Positions 10,964-25,809 of a stretch of DNA of 64,000 nucleotides are shown here, one piece after another. The stretch comes from Morella rubra (taxonomy: Eukaryota > Streptophyta > Magnoliopsida > Fagales > Myricaceae), in the NCBI GenBank assembly GCA_003952965.2, contig CM025850.1:3273269-3337268 (forward strand), read 5' to 3'. A program made the position numbers and the translations under genes. Under the pieces are notes generated by a model. That model made no database searches. It had not been told where the DNA came from and worked only from the letters and a program-made list of their open reading frames with translations. Numbering within the stretch: the stretch's first letter is position 1; each line of letters begins with the position of its first letter.

Positions 10964-13900
10964 ATGTCTGCGAAGCTATCGACGTGGTTTGTTGGCGACG
11001 GGATTGGCGGACTGTACTGCAAGCAACACTCAAACGTGCGCTTTTTCTTATCTCATCGCCCGCTTCCTGCTTCCTGTAAAATGCGTCGTAATTACAGGTT
11101 CTCTCCATATCTTATCGCCTGCTATTCATCGTCGAAATATTGTCTCATTGTCCTCGTTCTACTTCCCTTTCGTTTCTCTTGTCTAGTAATTTGAAGTGTA
11201 TTTGAGTTTCTTTCTGTTGCTTGATGACTCCTCATCTACTTTTTATCTATGAGATGCGTTTTTGTTTTGTGGGTGTGGTCCTGAACTCTCAGCTGATTAA
11301 GTTGATCTCTTCGGTTTTGAGGGTAGTAGTGTTTGAAATTGGGTACTTTTCAATGGTTTTTATTGAATTGGAGGAAAATGTTGAGTTATTTTTTTTAGGT
11401 TTTTAGTTTCATACACTGCCGGATTTGACTTATTGATGCTTGTGCAAATAAGTTTGGGAACCAGGTTGTTCATATTATATCCGTATCTCCAGAAGAAAAC
11501 GAAAGCCCTATTCTTTTTTTTCCTTCTCAATGATCTTGCCTATTGACATATCTTATTTATTACCAAGGCAGTACCACCAGGCCCACCAGACTGCGTTCTT
11601 GGGCTAATGTGCCACTGCTAGACCTATTGCCATTCAAGATGGATAGATATCTTGTGTGAAACTACATATATTGATATGGTTCCAAAACGAAAAAATGTAA
11701 TTCAAAGATCCCTGCATGCTTCTTTAAATATTGTGCCTCTAAGCATGCAACTTCTGAGTCCTTGACAGAGTTTAAATGAGTGTAGCTTGGTCAAGAGGCT
11801 TAGGTAAATGAGTGGTGAGATATAAGAGATTGCTCCAATTGAGGATGACAAGAGAGAATATTGATCGGTTATCTAACAAAAGGTATAACCAGAGAAAATG
11901 AATATATATGGGGTGGGTGTTAGAAATGTGCATCTATACTTTTTCACACCCTTAAAAATTGGACTCTAGCAAAAGTAGAACAGTAAAGATTGAGGATGAT
12001 TCTTTTTTCTTAAATGCACACGGATTCTACTTGTCAAGTGGACACGAATTATTTATTGGGAAACTCCAGAATATTCAAAGAGACTTTATTGGCCTTGGGC
12101 TGACCCCTCCTTCCTCCCTTATTATAGGTAATATGTATTTGAAAAAAGCCAAGAGAGGCATAATCCAAGTACATGAGTATCATACAAAAAGGATCACCCA
12201 AAAAACTAAGGCAGTGAAGAAAGCAACTTAATTCGCCAGTTATGGACACTGAGAGAAGATTAGTCCTTGGAAACGAACAAAAGGATGGACTGACTTCCAA
12301 CTGAACAACACTTTAAGAAAGGTTGGCTCGATTCAAATGACTTCTCTGTACCTTCAAAGTCCCTTTTATTCTTTCCATTCAAATGCTTCAGATAAGCTTG
12401 ATGAAGTAGCTCCCAATTCCAGTGCACTCCTCCCACTCCTCCACTTTTGTCCTGTTATTGCCCTTAGGTTGACTCCTTTTATGCAAAGCAAGATGGGATA
12501 AAATCTAGTTACTAAACATTTTTTGAAGCGTTCCTAGAGTATTGGTAGAACTCTATGTTGTCTTTTCTCATATGACTTCCTAGTATCCATCGCTGATGAA
12601 TTCTGATGGTAATGATCACTATTCAACTAGGATCCATGTCTTGTGAGCTGTATTTCACACAGTCGTTTGAGTTGAAAACAAAACTAAGGAAAGTGGTCTG
12701 ATGAGGCATGTACTGTGTGTCAACCATATGGATTACAGTTATGGTCCTTATTTTGGGCTCAATTTTCTTGAATTATAAAGATGAGTGTGATACTTTCACT
12801 CAAATCAGTGTTAAATTCTCACCAAATGTAACATCACGGCCCTGTTCTTTTGGTTTTTGTATATAAGAAAGGACTTTATTTTAATATGGTCTCACTTTTA
12901 AATTTAACTATTCAAAAAATCCCTCGTTGGGATTTTATTGTTTTAATTTTTTTAGAAGAATTATTATTGAGTCCATAGTCTCTGCGGATAGCAAATTCTC
13001 TACTTTAGTTTGATACTTAGAATCTGTTAACTTGATAATCGATGAAATGCATGCAGTTCCCAGCTTAAGAGACAACAGCTGAAGAAAGCATCTCATGAAC
13101 GGATTTCAACAAATGCAGATTTCCAGAGCAATGGTGATGAGGAGTCTGAAACTGAAAATACTTCAATAATTAATGTTCCGATTTTGAGTCAGCAAGTTAT
13201 ATCTGATGATGATGTTGAGACGAGCATAGATGTGGAGCATAGTGATGTAAAGGAGTGGAGTGGGTCTATGGCACCTGATGAACCTAAATCTCTGGTATGG
13301 TCCTTCAACAAGACAAAACAGATTACGTTAATAAGCTGGATTCGTACTTTATTACTCAGTTTCGATGTTCAATACTCACCCTCAGAGAAAAGAAAATCTG
13401 AGCAAGGTCAGAAATATTGTTTCATTTACCAGGCGAGTGAGATTCTTGCCAATAAGTTACTTATTGGAGATAATACAAGAGTAACTGATGCTAATTGACC
13501 ACGCAGAGTTTGGGCCATGAGGAACTTTGATAAGTGTGCTTGCCAAGGTAGTTAATGTTGTCAGATAGGGTTTTCTGGTTGGAGGGTGAGCGGAAATAAA
13601 GGGGGAGGGGTTGCACAGCTCACATATGTGTACTTCATCATTAAAACATACCAAGACTAAGATTCACTAGATTCCAATTATTTTTAGATGTTATATTCAT
13701 GAGACTAATTTCTTTACTCCAAAGTTCTTAGAGGTAGAATGTTTATAAATGGTAGTAAAATGTCTTATCAGTTATCATTACAAAAGTTTCGTAATAACAA
13801 ATCTGGTGCCTCTTCACTTGTAGTTTCTAAAAGGAAAATTCTGTGTTTAGAGTTTTCTGAAACATGTTGTTTGGTGGAGATGCCGGATTGAATCCTTGTA

Positions 13901-16900
13901 GGTTGTATACTGTGAATTAGGTGGTCGCCTAGTCTCGATAGTTTTAACTTGCCTAACTTGTGGACAAAGACAGATTCATCTCTTTTCCTCGATACATTTT
14001 CTTTTAGATAACAATTTGCCGCAGAATTTATACCTCTGTACGATTTGCGCCAATAACCTTTCACTCAGTTTGATTTAGAACCTATTTTGAAGTTTTGGTG
14101 TTAGTTTGCCCACCAATAAGAAAGGGCTCTAGCATGAATAGAAGATGTCTCATGCGCACACCATGTGTTATACCGATCATTGAATATGATAATGTTAACA
14201 CCCATGCCTAATCCTCTCCTCAATGTGAAGATTGCCCCTAGTTGGTGTTGGAGCACATCATGATTTTCTCTGAAATCTTTCTTCCACGTCACTTCCTAAT
14301 CTGCCGTAGTTTCAGAAAAAAAAAATCCTCCATTCTTGAAACCAGATTGAAATAGAGACTGAACTCATGAATTCTCTAAACCCATTGCTCAGCAACATTT
14401 ATCTTCGTAATGACTGCCCATCTCAACTATAGCGATCTCAATTTGGGTACCAACAAGCAGGGCAACACAAGCTACTCAGAATAAAGAATCTGAGACGTAA
14501 CTTTAAGGGGGACTTCCAGAAATTGAAACAGGTGAAGAGTATTAGTTGGTGTTTTCTTTTCCTCTTCTTCGCTGCTTAATCTGTGAATAAAGGTCGGGAA
14601 CTTAGATGGGTATGGTTATGATCATTATTATTATTATTACTATTATTACTACAATCATTGTTATTATTAGTATTACTATTATTCACTGCTTGTCTCACAG
14701 GCTATAAAGGTAGATGGTGAAGAGCAACTTTCAGGTGTTCAATCTGAGGATTTGGTTGGCATGATAAGATATGCGGAGAAAAGTAGGGCACCTGATACAC
14801 TCTTAAAGTCCTTTTGATATGTCTCTAGTTCAGTGCCTTGGTAACAATTTACAGTGCAATGTATGCCTCTTTTGTCGTTCTTTCTATAGATATCCTTCTT
14901 CTCAATCAAGCTCGGGTTTGTGCGCTTCAAGATCTTGAGAAGATTGTTGCTGAGAAAGAGGAGCTGCAAGGAGAGATTAACGTTTTGGAAAGGAGACTGG
15001 CAGAAACGGATGCCCGGATCAAAGTTGCTGCCGAAGAAAAGATACGTGTGGAACTCATGGAAGACCAGTTAGAGAATCTTCGGAGTGAACTGGCTCACAG
15101 GGGTGTTACAGAAGGAAGCCAGCTTGATATGTACGACAATCATGACAAACTTTTGAATCATGAAGCCTCTATGCTACATGATAACAGTTTTAGTTCTCTT
15201 CTTACTAAGGAGCTTAGTTCCTTGAGGGAAGAAAATATCTTCTTGAAGAATGATATAGAAGTACTTAAGGTTGAGCTTCGTGATGTCAAAAACACTGATG
15301 AACGTGTGCTTATGCTGGAAAAAGAACGCTCATCCTTGGAATCTGCCCTGAAAGACCTGGAGTCTAAACTGTCTGTTTCTCAGGAAGATGTTTCTAAACT
15401 TTCTACTCTGAAAGTGGAATACAAAGATTTGTGGGAAAAGGTTGAAAATTTACAAGTATTGCTAGATAAGGCCACCAAACAGGCAGATCAAGCTATCACA
15501 GTGTTGCAGCAAAACCAGGAGCTCCGAAAGAAGGTTGATAAATTGGAAGAATCCCTTGACGAAGCTAATGTCTATAAGCTCTCGTCAGAAAAATTGCAAC
15601 AATATAATGAATTAATGCAACAAAAGATCAAACTGTTGGAGGACCGTCTTCAAAGATCTGATGAAGACATTAGTTCTTATGTTCAGTTATATCAGGAATC
15701 AGTAAAGGAATTTCAAGAAACTCTTAATAGCCTGAAAGAAGAAAGCAAGAAAAGGGCTCTAGATGAGCCTGTGAATGACATGCCTTGGGAATTTTGGAGC
15801 CATTTACTGCTCATAATTGATGGTTGGTTGCTTGAGAAGAAAATAACAATTGACGATGCTAAGATGTTGAGAGAGATGTTGAGGAAGAGAGATGGACGAA
15901 TCCGTGATGCGTACATGGTATGCAAGGAAAAGAATGAACGTGAGGCTATAACTACATTTCTCGGGCTGACATCATCACCATCATGGTACTCATTGTTTGA
16001 CTGTAAGTTGCAGTGAATGTATTTGCTGTTGTTTAATCTTGTGTCCTTTTGTTAATCAGTCCAGGATTACATGTCATTCATATTGCGGCAGAGATGGCAC
16101 CAGTTGCTAAGGTGAGCTCAACTCAGCACTATGTAGATTTTATTCTTTTTCCTTTATTTTTTGAAACTATTCATGAGGTTCTTTTCATTTGGAGTTAGGA
16201 TTTCATATTATTCTGCTTATTAGACTTCCAATGCTACCTTTGGAATTTGCAAGCAGTCATATATTCCCAAGTTAAATGGACAGATTCTCTCTGATGTTGT
16301 GTCATCTATGTCATGGGAATATAACTATGGGAGGCTTCTCAAGGAACTTCCATTTGAGTGGAAATAACCTCTTATCTGAAGCTATTCTAGCATTTACATC
16401 ATCTGCAGCTTCACTAAGCCTTTTTGATAAGATGTTTGAAATACCTGTGTCGTCCGTATTATATTATCCAGGTTCATAAAAGGAGTCTTCTTTTCTGGCT
16501 GAATATTGTAGTTGTGTGATTTTGTAGAAGTTTGCAGTAATGACATGTATCTGGCTGAGAAAAAAAATGTCATCAAAATTAATATTATTGTTTCCTCTGG
16601 ACTCACAAAATTAAGTATGCTTTTTCTTGATGTTTCAAAGCTCTGCTTTATATCCTGTCTCAGTTTTGGTCATCTACTTTTCTTTCGCAATTTCTCTTAG
16701 ATTATACTGAATATTATTCAACCATCAATCTTTGGATGGATATAAAGTACAATATAAATAAATACGGTAGAACTTAGTCAATTGCCAGCCCATCCCAAGT
16801 ACCTGCCTAGAGCTAGCTCTCTGTCAGCGTCGCTGTTACGACTTAACTACTTAGGAAGAGATAGGCGAGGTACTCCTGCTGGGCCTGCAATGATCAGCCT

Positions 16901-19900
16901 CACATTTTGAAACTTTTGTTTTTAGTATTTAACGAAGCTTTCTGCATAATGAAAAAAAATTTCCTCTGTTCTCTTTGATCTTCTCTCATTCTGATTGCTG
17001 CTGGGAATATGGGTAGGTGCTGACATTGCACGATGCCACTTTCCCCACAGTGCTTTTCACCTTCCGGACTTACTTTTCTAATTAACCAAACATGTAAATT
17101 TTAGGGTTTTACAGATGCATTGAGGAGAGAAGTGGAAAATGCTGGTAAATAAAAACTTACTCTTGTTCTAGCCAATATATATGCCTAACATTACATTTGA
17201 CAGCTATTCCTTCATTGTTTATATTTATTGTAATTATACCCTCTACCATAATCCATTACCTCTTTAACTGTCTATCTTTATGCTCACATGGTAACGAAAA
17301 AGAATTGGAAATGTTCTGTTGGTGTGTTTATATACTATTCAGTTGGCCTTTACCTAGTTTCAGATTCATCCATTTCCTCTTCTTGTGGTGACCTTGCATC
17401 CACATGGAAAAACTAAAATAAATTTCTAACTTATATCTTAATTGCCTTTGTTTTAACTTTGAGCCAAAACAAGAGCGTACTATAATCATGATTTATTATC
17501 TATGTTATAACATTGCTTTCTCTTGCTTAATCTGTTTTCTTTTTCTAAAGCTAGAATTTGTGCAAGATTTGATGATGTTTCTTTAATAGGTTGGTGGTTT
17601 GGGTGATGTAGTGTGTGGCCTTAGTAAAGCTTTACAGAAAAGGGGACACCTCGTGGAAATTGTTCTCCCAAAATATGATTGCATGCAATATGACCGAATT
17701 CATGACTTAAGGGTGAGTTATTATTTGCAAAACTATTTTAAAAGTACCTGAGTTTCATGAACACCTTGAATGACCTGATTACTGCTACAGGCTCTTGATG
17801 TGGTGGTAGAGTCATACTTTGCTGGCCGACTATTCAAAAATAAAATATGGGTTGGCACCGTTGAAGGTTAGGGACTTAATAAATGGGTTTTGCTCACAAT
17901 TTTTTTTTTCTGATCCTCACATTGTATATCTTAGTATCAAAACTTTATCACATACTAACTCTTCTTGTTCTCGTGCAGGTCTTCCTGTTTATTTTATAGA
18001 GCCTCATCATCCTGACAAACTCTTCTGGAGGGGACAATTGTATGGCGAGCATGATGATTTCAAACGTTTTTCCTTTTTTAGCCGTGCAGCTCTTGAGTTG
18101 CTTCTTCAATCTGGCAAGAAACCAGACATAATACATTGCCATGATTGGCAGACAGCTTTTGTTGTAAGACCTATTTATTCTACATTGGTTGACTCATGCT
18201 TTCTTTGAGATTCTGACATTTGTTTTCATATATTTATTTCTGCCTTTGAAATAATGATTTCTTTTTCGCTGTCCTAGGCACCTCTTTATTGGGATTTATA
18301 TGCTCCTAAAGGATTGAATTCTGCTAGAATATGTTTCACATGCCACAACTTTGAATATCAAGGGACTGCTCCTGCTTCGGAATTGGGACATTGCGGTCTT
18401 GATGTCCATCAGTTAAATAGACCAGATAGGATGCAGGACAACTCTGCGCATGATAGGGTTAATCCTGTTAAGGTGTAGTATTGATGGTATTGAATAATAT
18501 CCTTTATCAAAACATGCAAGGAGTTCATTATCTCATATGTAATCCTGTTCTTCAGGGTGGAGTTGTATTTTCCAATATTGTGACAACAGTATCACCTACT
18601 TACGCGCAAGAGGTGCGGACTGCTGAGGTAGGACCTTTGCCCTTACATTGGATTTAATGCATTTGAAGTCCCAATATCAATCTCTTTAAGAGCGCTTAAA
18701 ATTTGCTTCTGTAGTCATAGATACAATCAGGCTCATAGGTTGGAAAATTAAGGGAGAAAAAAAAGTACCTCGTGTTCATTTGTATAAGCTAAGCTTTATC
18801 TACTGATTCTGTATACCATGGTGAAATGGCATTCGTATTCGCAGGTCCAAAGTTATTTGAGATGACTTGGATAGTAGTCTTACATAAAAAAGCCTATGTT
18901 TAAGCGAGTGTTTAAATCACTCTCATGGCTTTTCATGGGTTAAACTATTCTTAGTTGTCCTTCATTGTTCATGAGGGCCTTATGTTGTTAATTTATTGTT
19001 TACAGGGAGGAAGAGGTCTCCATTCAACACTCAATTTTCACTCGAAAAAGTTCATAGGAATTTTGAATGGAATTGATACTGATATATGGAACCCTGGCAC
19101 TGATACATTTCTCAAAGTCCAGTACACTGCAAATGATCTTCAAGGGAAAGAAGAAAATAAGGAAGCATTAAGAAGGCATCTAGGGCTTTTTTCTGCTAAA
19201 GTCAGGAAGCCAATGGTAATGTAATTTGATCAAGTTGTTAGTTTAGAAAACATCATCCTAGGCCATTAAGTTTCACATTCAAAATGATTTCCAGATTTGT
19301 TGAAGTTTGATATGCAGCATTAACATGAGTACTCTAAAATCCTACCCTGTGAAAAAGTTAAACTTGCCAACCACATTTGTTGGTTTTATGATACACCTCA
19401 CAAACTAAAGCCCTCTGCCTACTTTTGCTAAGTTCTGATGTCAAGTTCTTGTCATTAATGCATTTTTTTTCAATAAACTTGGAATTACAAATCGATTCCC
19501 CTGCCAAAATCTTTGTTCTTAAGCTCCTTTGAGTTTGAGAACCCTATATGTGGTTTAGGCATTTTAATGCTGACCAAAAAATTCAAATAGTTAAAAAAAA
19601 TCCATTTTAGTGATTTGGTATATGGAGATTGGATATTACTATTGGGGAACTTCAATTCGTCATTTATCATCTGAAGTCAAGATTGCTGAAAAATTATCTT
19701 AAGAGGTACCTTTTCCTCATTCCATGTTAATATTATAACTTGATTAGGTGATATACTGCCTTAGAGGATCATCTTTACATTTTGAAGAAATATCTTACCA
19801 CTGGCTTTGTTAGGATGGTCTTGAGCACAATACATGAAGCAGAAGGCTTTGAGACTGGGTAGCCTACTCCCTGTCTGTACCCTAACTCCTTACTTGCATG

Positions 19901-22900
19901 TGGATGAGATGTCTTCGAATCCATCCGATTTCTAAAAATGGTTACTAATCCAGCCCCTAGATACCCAGACATAAAAGTAGCTTTTTCATCATTTGATCCT
20001 GATTATAGTTGGTCAAGCTTCTTGAATTTATTACTTGATTCTGTTCCATCTGTTATTTAATAGGTAGGCTGCATAACAAGATTGGTACCGCAGAAAGGCG
20101 TACATCTCATTAGACATGCGATATACAGGACACTAGAGTTGGGAGGACAGTTTGTACTTCTTGGCTCAAGCCCAGTCCCACATATTCAGGTAGTTTTTTT
20201 TCTGCTTTGCAAATAACTTCTTGCTTCTTTCTCTCGCTCTCTCTCCCCCACCCAACACACACACACACAAAGCCCAAAAAAAAGAGAAAAAAGAAAAAGA
20301 ATTGGAGACTAAGAAAGTAGTTTATTCAATTTATCAAAAGAAAGTAGTTTATTCTTGGCTTTGAAAGCCCTATATCTTATTTGTTCTCATAATACATTAT
20401 TTCATTTTGAATTTTACCATGTGTTGAATCAAAACCACGTCTTTAAGAATCTAAAAGTGGAAGATGCAGTGACATTGTTTCACAAGTTGGGAACTTCCTT
20501 CTGGCCCAAATCTGGATGAAAATCTTTTTTTGTTTTTTTTTCAATTATGAAGATCCAAGCGACTATGAACCACATAACGTGATCATTATGGAGTATGCCT
20601 CATAGTCATGTGCCCCATAGCTGCCGATTGCCTTTGAAATTTTTATTTTTGCCATCATTTTGACTACAATAGGAGTTAATCTGGTATATTTTTCCATGAG
20701 GTTGTTATGGTATTTGCAGGTCTTAAAGTAGCAGGTATCTGTAGATTATGTCCTTTCTTATACTGTGCAGAATTGAGTAGCTATACTTCGGGTTTGGAGA
20801 ACTTTGAGATGATACACATGTCCTTAAGTAATCGAGTTCTATTTTCAAAATGGGTACTGTGGGGGAGTCTGCTTTTGAAGTTTCAGTGATCTATGCATGA
20901 TGGATAAAGCCTTTAGTTTGGTAAAAATTTGTTGTATACAATTTTGCAAAACATCCAGGCATTTAATTTCTTTTCAAGCACACTAGGTGTTTGTGTCATT
21001 TCACCTTTTAACTTCTGTCATACATCATTGTTGCCATTAGAGCAAAAACCGGTCTGAGAAGTAGCACATTATCTGAGAAGTGTACACTGAAGATTATGAT
21101 AAATTATCTTTACGAGGTATTGGAGCCAATGTCATTTTCTTTTCTGCTCAGAAACAATGGTCTAACTGAAGCATTTAGCTATTTTCTGTTCAGCATAACA
21201 AGAATATGACAAAATATGAAATGCTCATCGTAGAATTTCACTGACTTTGTATGGAAGACTCTTCAGAACTGTGACCTAATAGTAGGCGTCAGAGCAAATT
21301 AATAAGGAAGAGAACTTGGGGAATAGAGAGGGTAAAAAGTGCTAGTGAGCACAGTTAAACTACATGATCGATTGGACCATATCTGTCAATTAAACTTAGG
21401 AGTGGTTTCTTCAGTTGAGGACAGTAGCTGGTTTTAGTGAAACTTCTTGATATCACCATACTAAATCTTCTTGATATTTCAGGGTATTCATAATAAATGT
21501 CCCTTCTTCTGAACTGGCTGCTGGCTTTGGGCACATTTCTAGTTTAGGTTAGGTCTTGCCTTTGTCATGTCTTTAGTGCCATGACTCAGGGGTGCACTTG
21601 TTACATCTACTTTTAATTTTACCCCCCCCCCCCTCCCCCCTAGGCTCACGAGTTACATCTACTTCTTAACACAAAATAATAACTATCTGCAGGAGCTTCA
21701 ATGTGAATATTTGTATAGTCTACTTCCACCTAGTAAACACCTAATATGGGACTTCTCACCTGGCAATGTAATGCCATCACAATCCACACAACTAGGGCTA
21801 TCACATTTGGTGTTTTGTACTTGGTGGTTTTCTTCATCAAATATATTTATTTGATTTCGCACTGACTTTGCCCTCACTGCTGAAGAAAAAGGGTAGAAAA
21901 AGATGAAAAAATAAAACATTTTGATTGAATTCTTTAGCTATCATATGTTATACAAATATCCTTGTAACCACCCCAACCATACTATGGATGGTCTTAATTA
22001 TTAGCAGTAGTTGTGAGAAGATCTAAAACAAAAGTCTACAAATGCAGTTATTGTTGATGTCCCAAATTAATTTGTCTTCTGTAATAAATCGAATCCCACA
22101 TAGAGAGGAAAAAGAATGAAAAAGGAGCTAAGTCATATTAGTTTTCTTTTGAAGTTAAAGTGTAGTTTTGACTATTGTTTCCCTAGGGCATTGCACATGG
22201 TATTTGGTAGGCCTGATAGTGAACACTGGGATTGGTGAGCATCTGGAGTTAAAGTGCAGATTTGGCTAGAACTTCTCGAGATTACAATTCCATACACTTC
22301 AATTGGAGAAATAATTGTAATAGATGAAAGTTGACGAGCTAAACTATATCAGATTCAGCTTATACTTGAAGATTTATCAGCTTATTAAACTTATGAATTG
22401 GCATATAATGACTGTCAGATACATACCCATTTAGGATTCTTAAATGTGAAATCCATTGATCTATAACATATTTAATTCATCAAACGTAAGCCAATCACGC
22501 ATTTGCTATGTCTGTATCTTTAATGTTTGGTATGGATAAATCAGATCTATCGCAAGTTCAAATGTTGCTTCTTCCATAGAGAGCTTATAGGAAATTTATT
22601 GTAGCTTTGGATTTTGGATATAAGAAGTTAAATACTTATTCCAGTTATGTACTTTCTCTGTTGGATAAGTCAACTTGGTCATTTACTTTCGTGCTGACCA
22701 ACAGGTGCTTTGTTCTCTGGGTTTACTGATTTTTATTTTGTAGAGGGAATTCGAGGGTATTGCGAACCATTTTCAGAATCATGACCATATTCGGTTAATA
22801 TTGAAGTATGACGAAGCTCTTTCCCATTCCATATATGCAGCATCTGATATGTTCATCATCCCATCTATCTTTGAGCCATGTGGACTCACACAGGTAATGT

Positions 22901-23850
22901 CTGCCCTCGTTCCTAAGCAAGATTTCTTTAACTGTGAACTTTACTCTCTCTATTGTACTTGAAGAAGAGGAACTTAAAGAGTTGACACAACCCTGAACTT
23001 GTGATTAGAAACTGAAGCATGGAAAAATTAGGGCTTGAAAGTGATGATTACATTTCTTTAGCTACCTTCTTTTCTATCCTTGCGGTGTTAAAATATCTTG
23101 CTAAACACCATATTTCCATTTATGAGTGTTGAATCCAAATCCTAGTACATTATAAACTTTTCTTCCTGTTTTAAATCCCTATAAATTAACTTACCAAGAA
23201 AATCCTTGTCAATTTTTCCAGATGATAGCCATGAGATATGGCTCTATTCCTATTGCGAGAAAAACTGGTGGTTTAAATGACAGGTGGGCTATTCATGCCT
23301 TCTATAACATCACAACATTGCAAGTCATTGTTATTCTTGTCAGAAAACTCGCCTTCTGAATCATCTTATTGTTCTTCTGTAGTGTTTTTGATGTTGATGA
23401 TGACACAATACCTCTCGAGTTTCGAAATGGGTTTGCATTTTCAACTGCTGATGAACAAGTAAGTCATTGACACGAGCATATGTATCTGAGGCTTTAAGCT
23501 GATAAGTTGTTGATCCACTCTGTTTATGGCTTGGGTCATTGCCATGGGCCACTACAGATCAGCATCATATGTTAAGACTAATGTTGTTCTCCCCCTCCCT
23601 TCTCAATGGTTTTCCACTTTCCATAACAGTGTTCCCTTTTGTAGTTACTTCTAATGCATCATTATTTTGTCAGGGATTGAACAATGCTTTGGAACGAGCA
23701 TTTAACCTCTATAGAAATGACCCTGAGAGTTGGCAGAAGCTTGTTCAGAAGGATATGACAGTTGATTTCAGTTGGGAGTCTTCAGCAGCACACTATGAGG
23801 AACTTTACGCAAAGTCTGTGGCCAGAGCAAGGGCCACAATTCGGGCTTAA
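10964..23850 (+). CDS. SS4: Starch synthase IV, chloroplastic (16 coding exons, complete)
   Basis: An ADP-glucose glucosyltransferase (GT5) that initiates starch granules in plastids. Exons: 10964-11097, 13057-13294, 14701-14782, 14890-15985, 16060-16111, 17590-17712, 17791-17866, 17979-18163, 18278-18472, 18556-18627, 19006-19215, 20064-20189, 22744-22893, 23222-23283, 23383-23458, 23674-23850. Every intron is GT-AG and all joins are in phase, giving 3054 nt (1017 aa), close to Arabidopsis SS4 (1040 aa). The start MSAKLSTW and the following basic, Ser-rich stretch look like a transit peptide. Residues about 150-450 are long coiled coil, as in other SS4 proteins. The catalytic part begins at [11 protein letters not shown], with the ADP-glucose motif KVGGLGD at 534-540, EPCGLTQ at 907-913 and KTGGL at 927-931. 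The join between exons 2 and 3 is the least certain, because that region is poorly conserved. Confidence 0.96.
14626..14692. repeat. ATT/ACT trinucleotide microsatellite in SS4 intron 2
   Basis: An imperfect run of ATT and ACT triplets just before the exon 3 acceptor at 14700. Confidence 0.8.
20224..20272. repeat. Compound CT/CA microsatellite in SS4 intron 12
   Basis: An imperfect (CT)n tract is followed by CCCCCACCC and then (CA)n. Confidence 0.75.
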
Positions 23851-24480
23851 GTTATTTCGGATTATGCTAACAGTCCCCTTTGGCAGAATCAGGCTTGAGC
23901 TTGCCTCGTGGAACATTATTGGTTGCTTCAAATGAAGGTAGTACTGAGATTAGACTGCTTGATCTATGGATGCTTTTAGAGTGGGAGAAGAACCCCGTAA
24001 GCAAGCAAGCGTACAGCCCAAGAGATCAAAGAAACTTTGTCTATACCGACAACGGCTAAATGTGCATTATACTGGATTTTTGAGGTTCCTTGCGCCTTCC
24101 CCAACTTCTTGATTCTTTCTTCTATATTCAATTTAACATAAAAGCAACCCACGTCACCCTCAATGTATATTAAATGCTCATTTTCTTTCAGTTAGACCTT
24201 TTCCCTATACCTGCTCTCACAGAAAACGAATGTGTCATTCCTTGTCCGCTTTCATTGTACAAGTATGACTACTGAAACATAAATAATTTGGTACAGGCAC
24301 TGGATGTTCGAGTAAATGTATTCTCACTTCCTCGTACAAATTTTAACTCGCTACTTTTCGGGCCTTATTTTCGAGTTTTGTATCACTATATTTGCATTAT
24401 CTACTAGCTTTTTTGCTCAGAATAAGTGACCATTTGAGGTGCAGAGGGACAAACCCTTGATTTGGGTGTGAGCTGCATTG
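20628..24480. repeat. Reference unit of the SS4 3' tandem duplication
   Basis: This unit runs from within intron 12 through exons 13-16 and about 630 bp of 3' flank. It is repeated downstream at 24503-28905. The 24481-24506 junction (GAGTTGACGCAAAACTTGTG) resembles intron 13 sequence at about 22980-23009, suggesting that the joint lies in shared sequence. Confidence 0.85.
23851..24480 (+). other. SS4 3' UTR and flank
   Basis: Non-coding sequence after the SS4 stop. It recurs nearly verbatim after the second exon 16 copy (28273-28905) and partly at 26801-27020. No other gene is seen. Confidence 0.7.
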
Positions 24481-24502
24481 AGTTGACGCAAAACTTGTGA
24501 TT

Positions 24503-25809
24503 AGCCTTTGAAATTTTTATTTTTGCCATCATTTTGACTACAATAGGAGTTAATCTGGTATATTTTTCCATGAGGTTGTTATGGTATTTGCAGGTCTTAA
24601 AGTAGCAGGTATCTGTAGATTATGTCCTTTCTTATACTGTGCAGAATTGAGTAGCTATACTTCGGGTTTGGAGAACTTTGAGATGATACACATGTCCTTA
24701 AGTAATCGAGTTCTATTTTCAAAATGGGTACTGTGGGGGAGTCTGCTTTTGAAGTTTCAGTGATCTATGCATGATGGATAAAGCCTTTAGTTTGGTAAAA
24801 ATTTGTTGTATACAATTTTGCAAAACATCCAGGCATTTAATTTCTTTTCAAGCACACTAGGTGTTTGTGTCATTTCACCTTTTAACTTCTGTCATACATC
24901 ATTGTTGCCATTAGAGCAAAAACCGGTCTGAGAAGTAGCACATTATCTGAGAAGTGTACACTGAAGATTATGATAAATTATCTTTACGAGGTATTGGAGC
25001 CAATGTCATTTTCTTTTCTGCTCAGAAACAATGGTCTAACTGAAGCATTTAGCTATTTTCTGTTCAGCATAACAAGAATATGACAAAATATGAAATGCTC
25101 ATCGTAGAATTTCACTGACTTTGTATGGAAGACTCTTCAGAACTGTGACCTAATAGTAGGCGTCAGAGCAAATTAATAAGGAAGAGAACTTGGGGAATAG
25201 AGAGGGTAAAAAGTGCTAGTGAGCACAGTTAAACTACATGATCGATTGGACCATATCTGTCAATTAAACTTAGGAGTGGTTTCTTCAGTTGAGGACAGTA
25301 GCTGGTTTTAGTGAAACTTCTTGATATCACCATACTAAATCTTCTTGATATTTCAGGGTATTCATAATAAATGTCCCTTCTTCTGAACTGGCTGCTGGCT
25401 TTGGGCACATTTCTAGTTTAGGTTAGGTCTTGCCTTTGTCATGTCTTTAGTGTCATGACTCAGGGGTGCACTTGTTACATCTACTTGGCTCACGAGTTAC
25501 ATCTACTTCTTAACACAAAATAATAACTATCTGCAGGAGCTTCAATGTGAATATTTGTATAGTCTACTTCCACCTAGTAAACACCTAATATGGGACTTCT
25601 CACCTGGCAATGTAATGCCATCACAATCCACACAACTAGGGCTATCACATTTGGTGTTTTGTACTTGGTGGTTTTCTTCATCAAATATATTTATTTGATT
25701 TCGCACTGACTTTGCCCTCACTGCTGAAGAAAAAGGGTAGAAAAAGATGAAAAAATAAAACATTTTGATTGAATTCTTTAGCTATCATATGTTATACAAA
25801 TATCCTTGT
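24503..25809 (+). repeat. Clean copy of SS4 intron 12 sequence
   Basis: Nearly identical to 20628-21960. The main difference is the absence of the polyC-containing segment present at about 21616-21642 in the first copy. Confidence 0.9.

Noticed and set aside
11959..12231. 90-codon frame in SS4 intron 1
   Set aside because: No recognised domain and no splice role. It looks like old repeat sequence inside a large intron.
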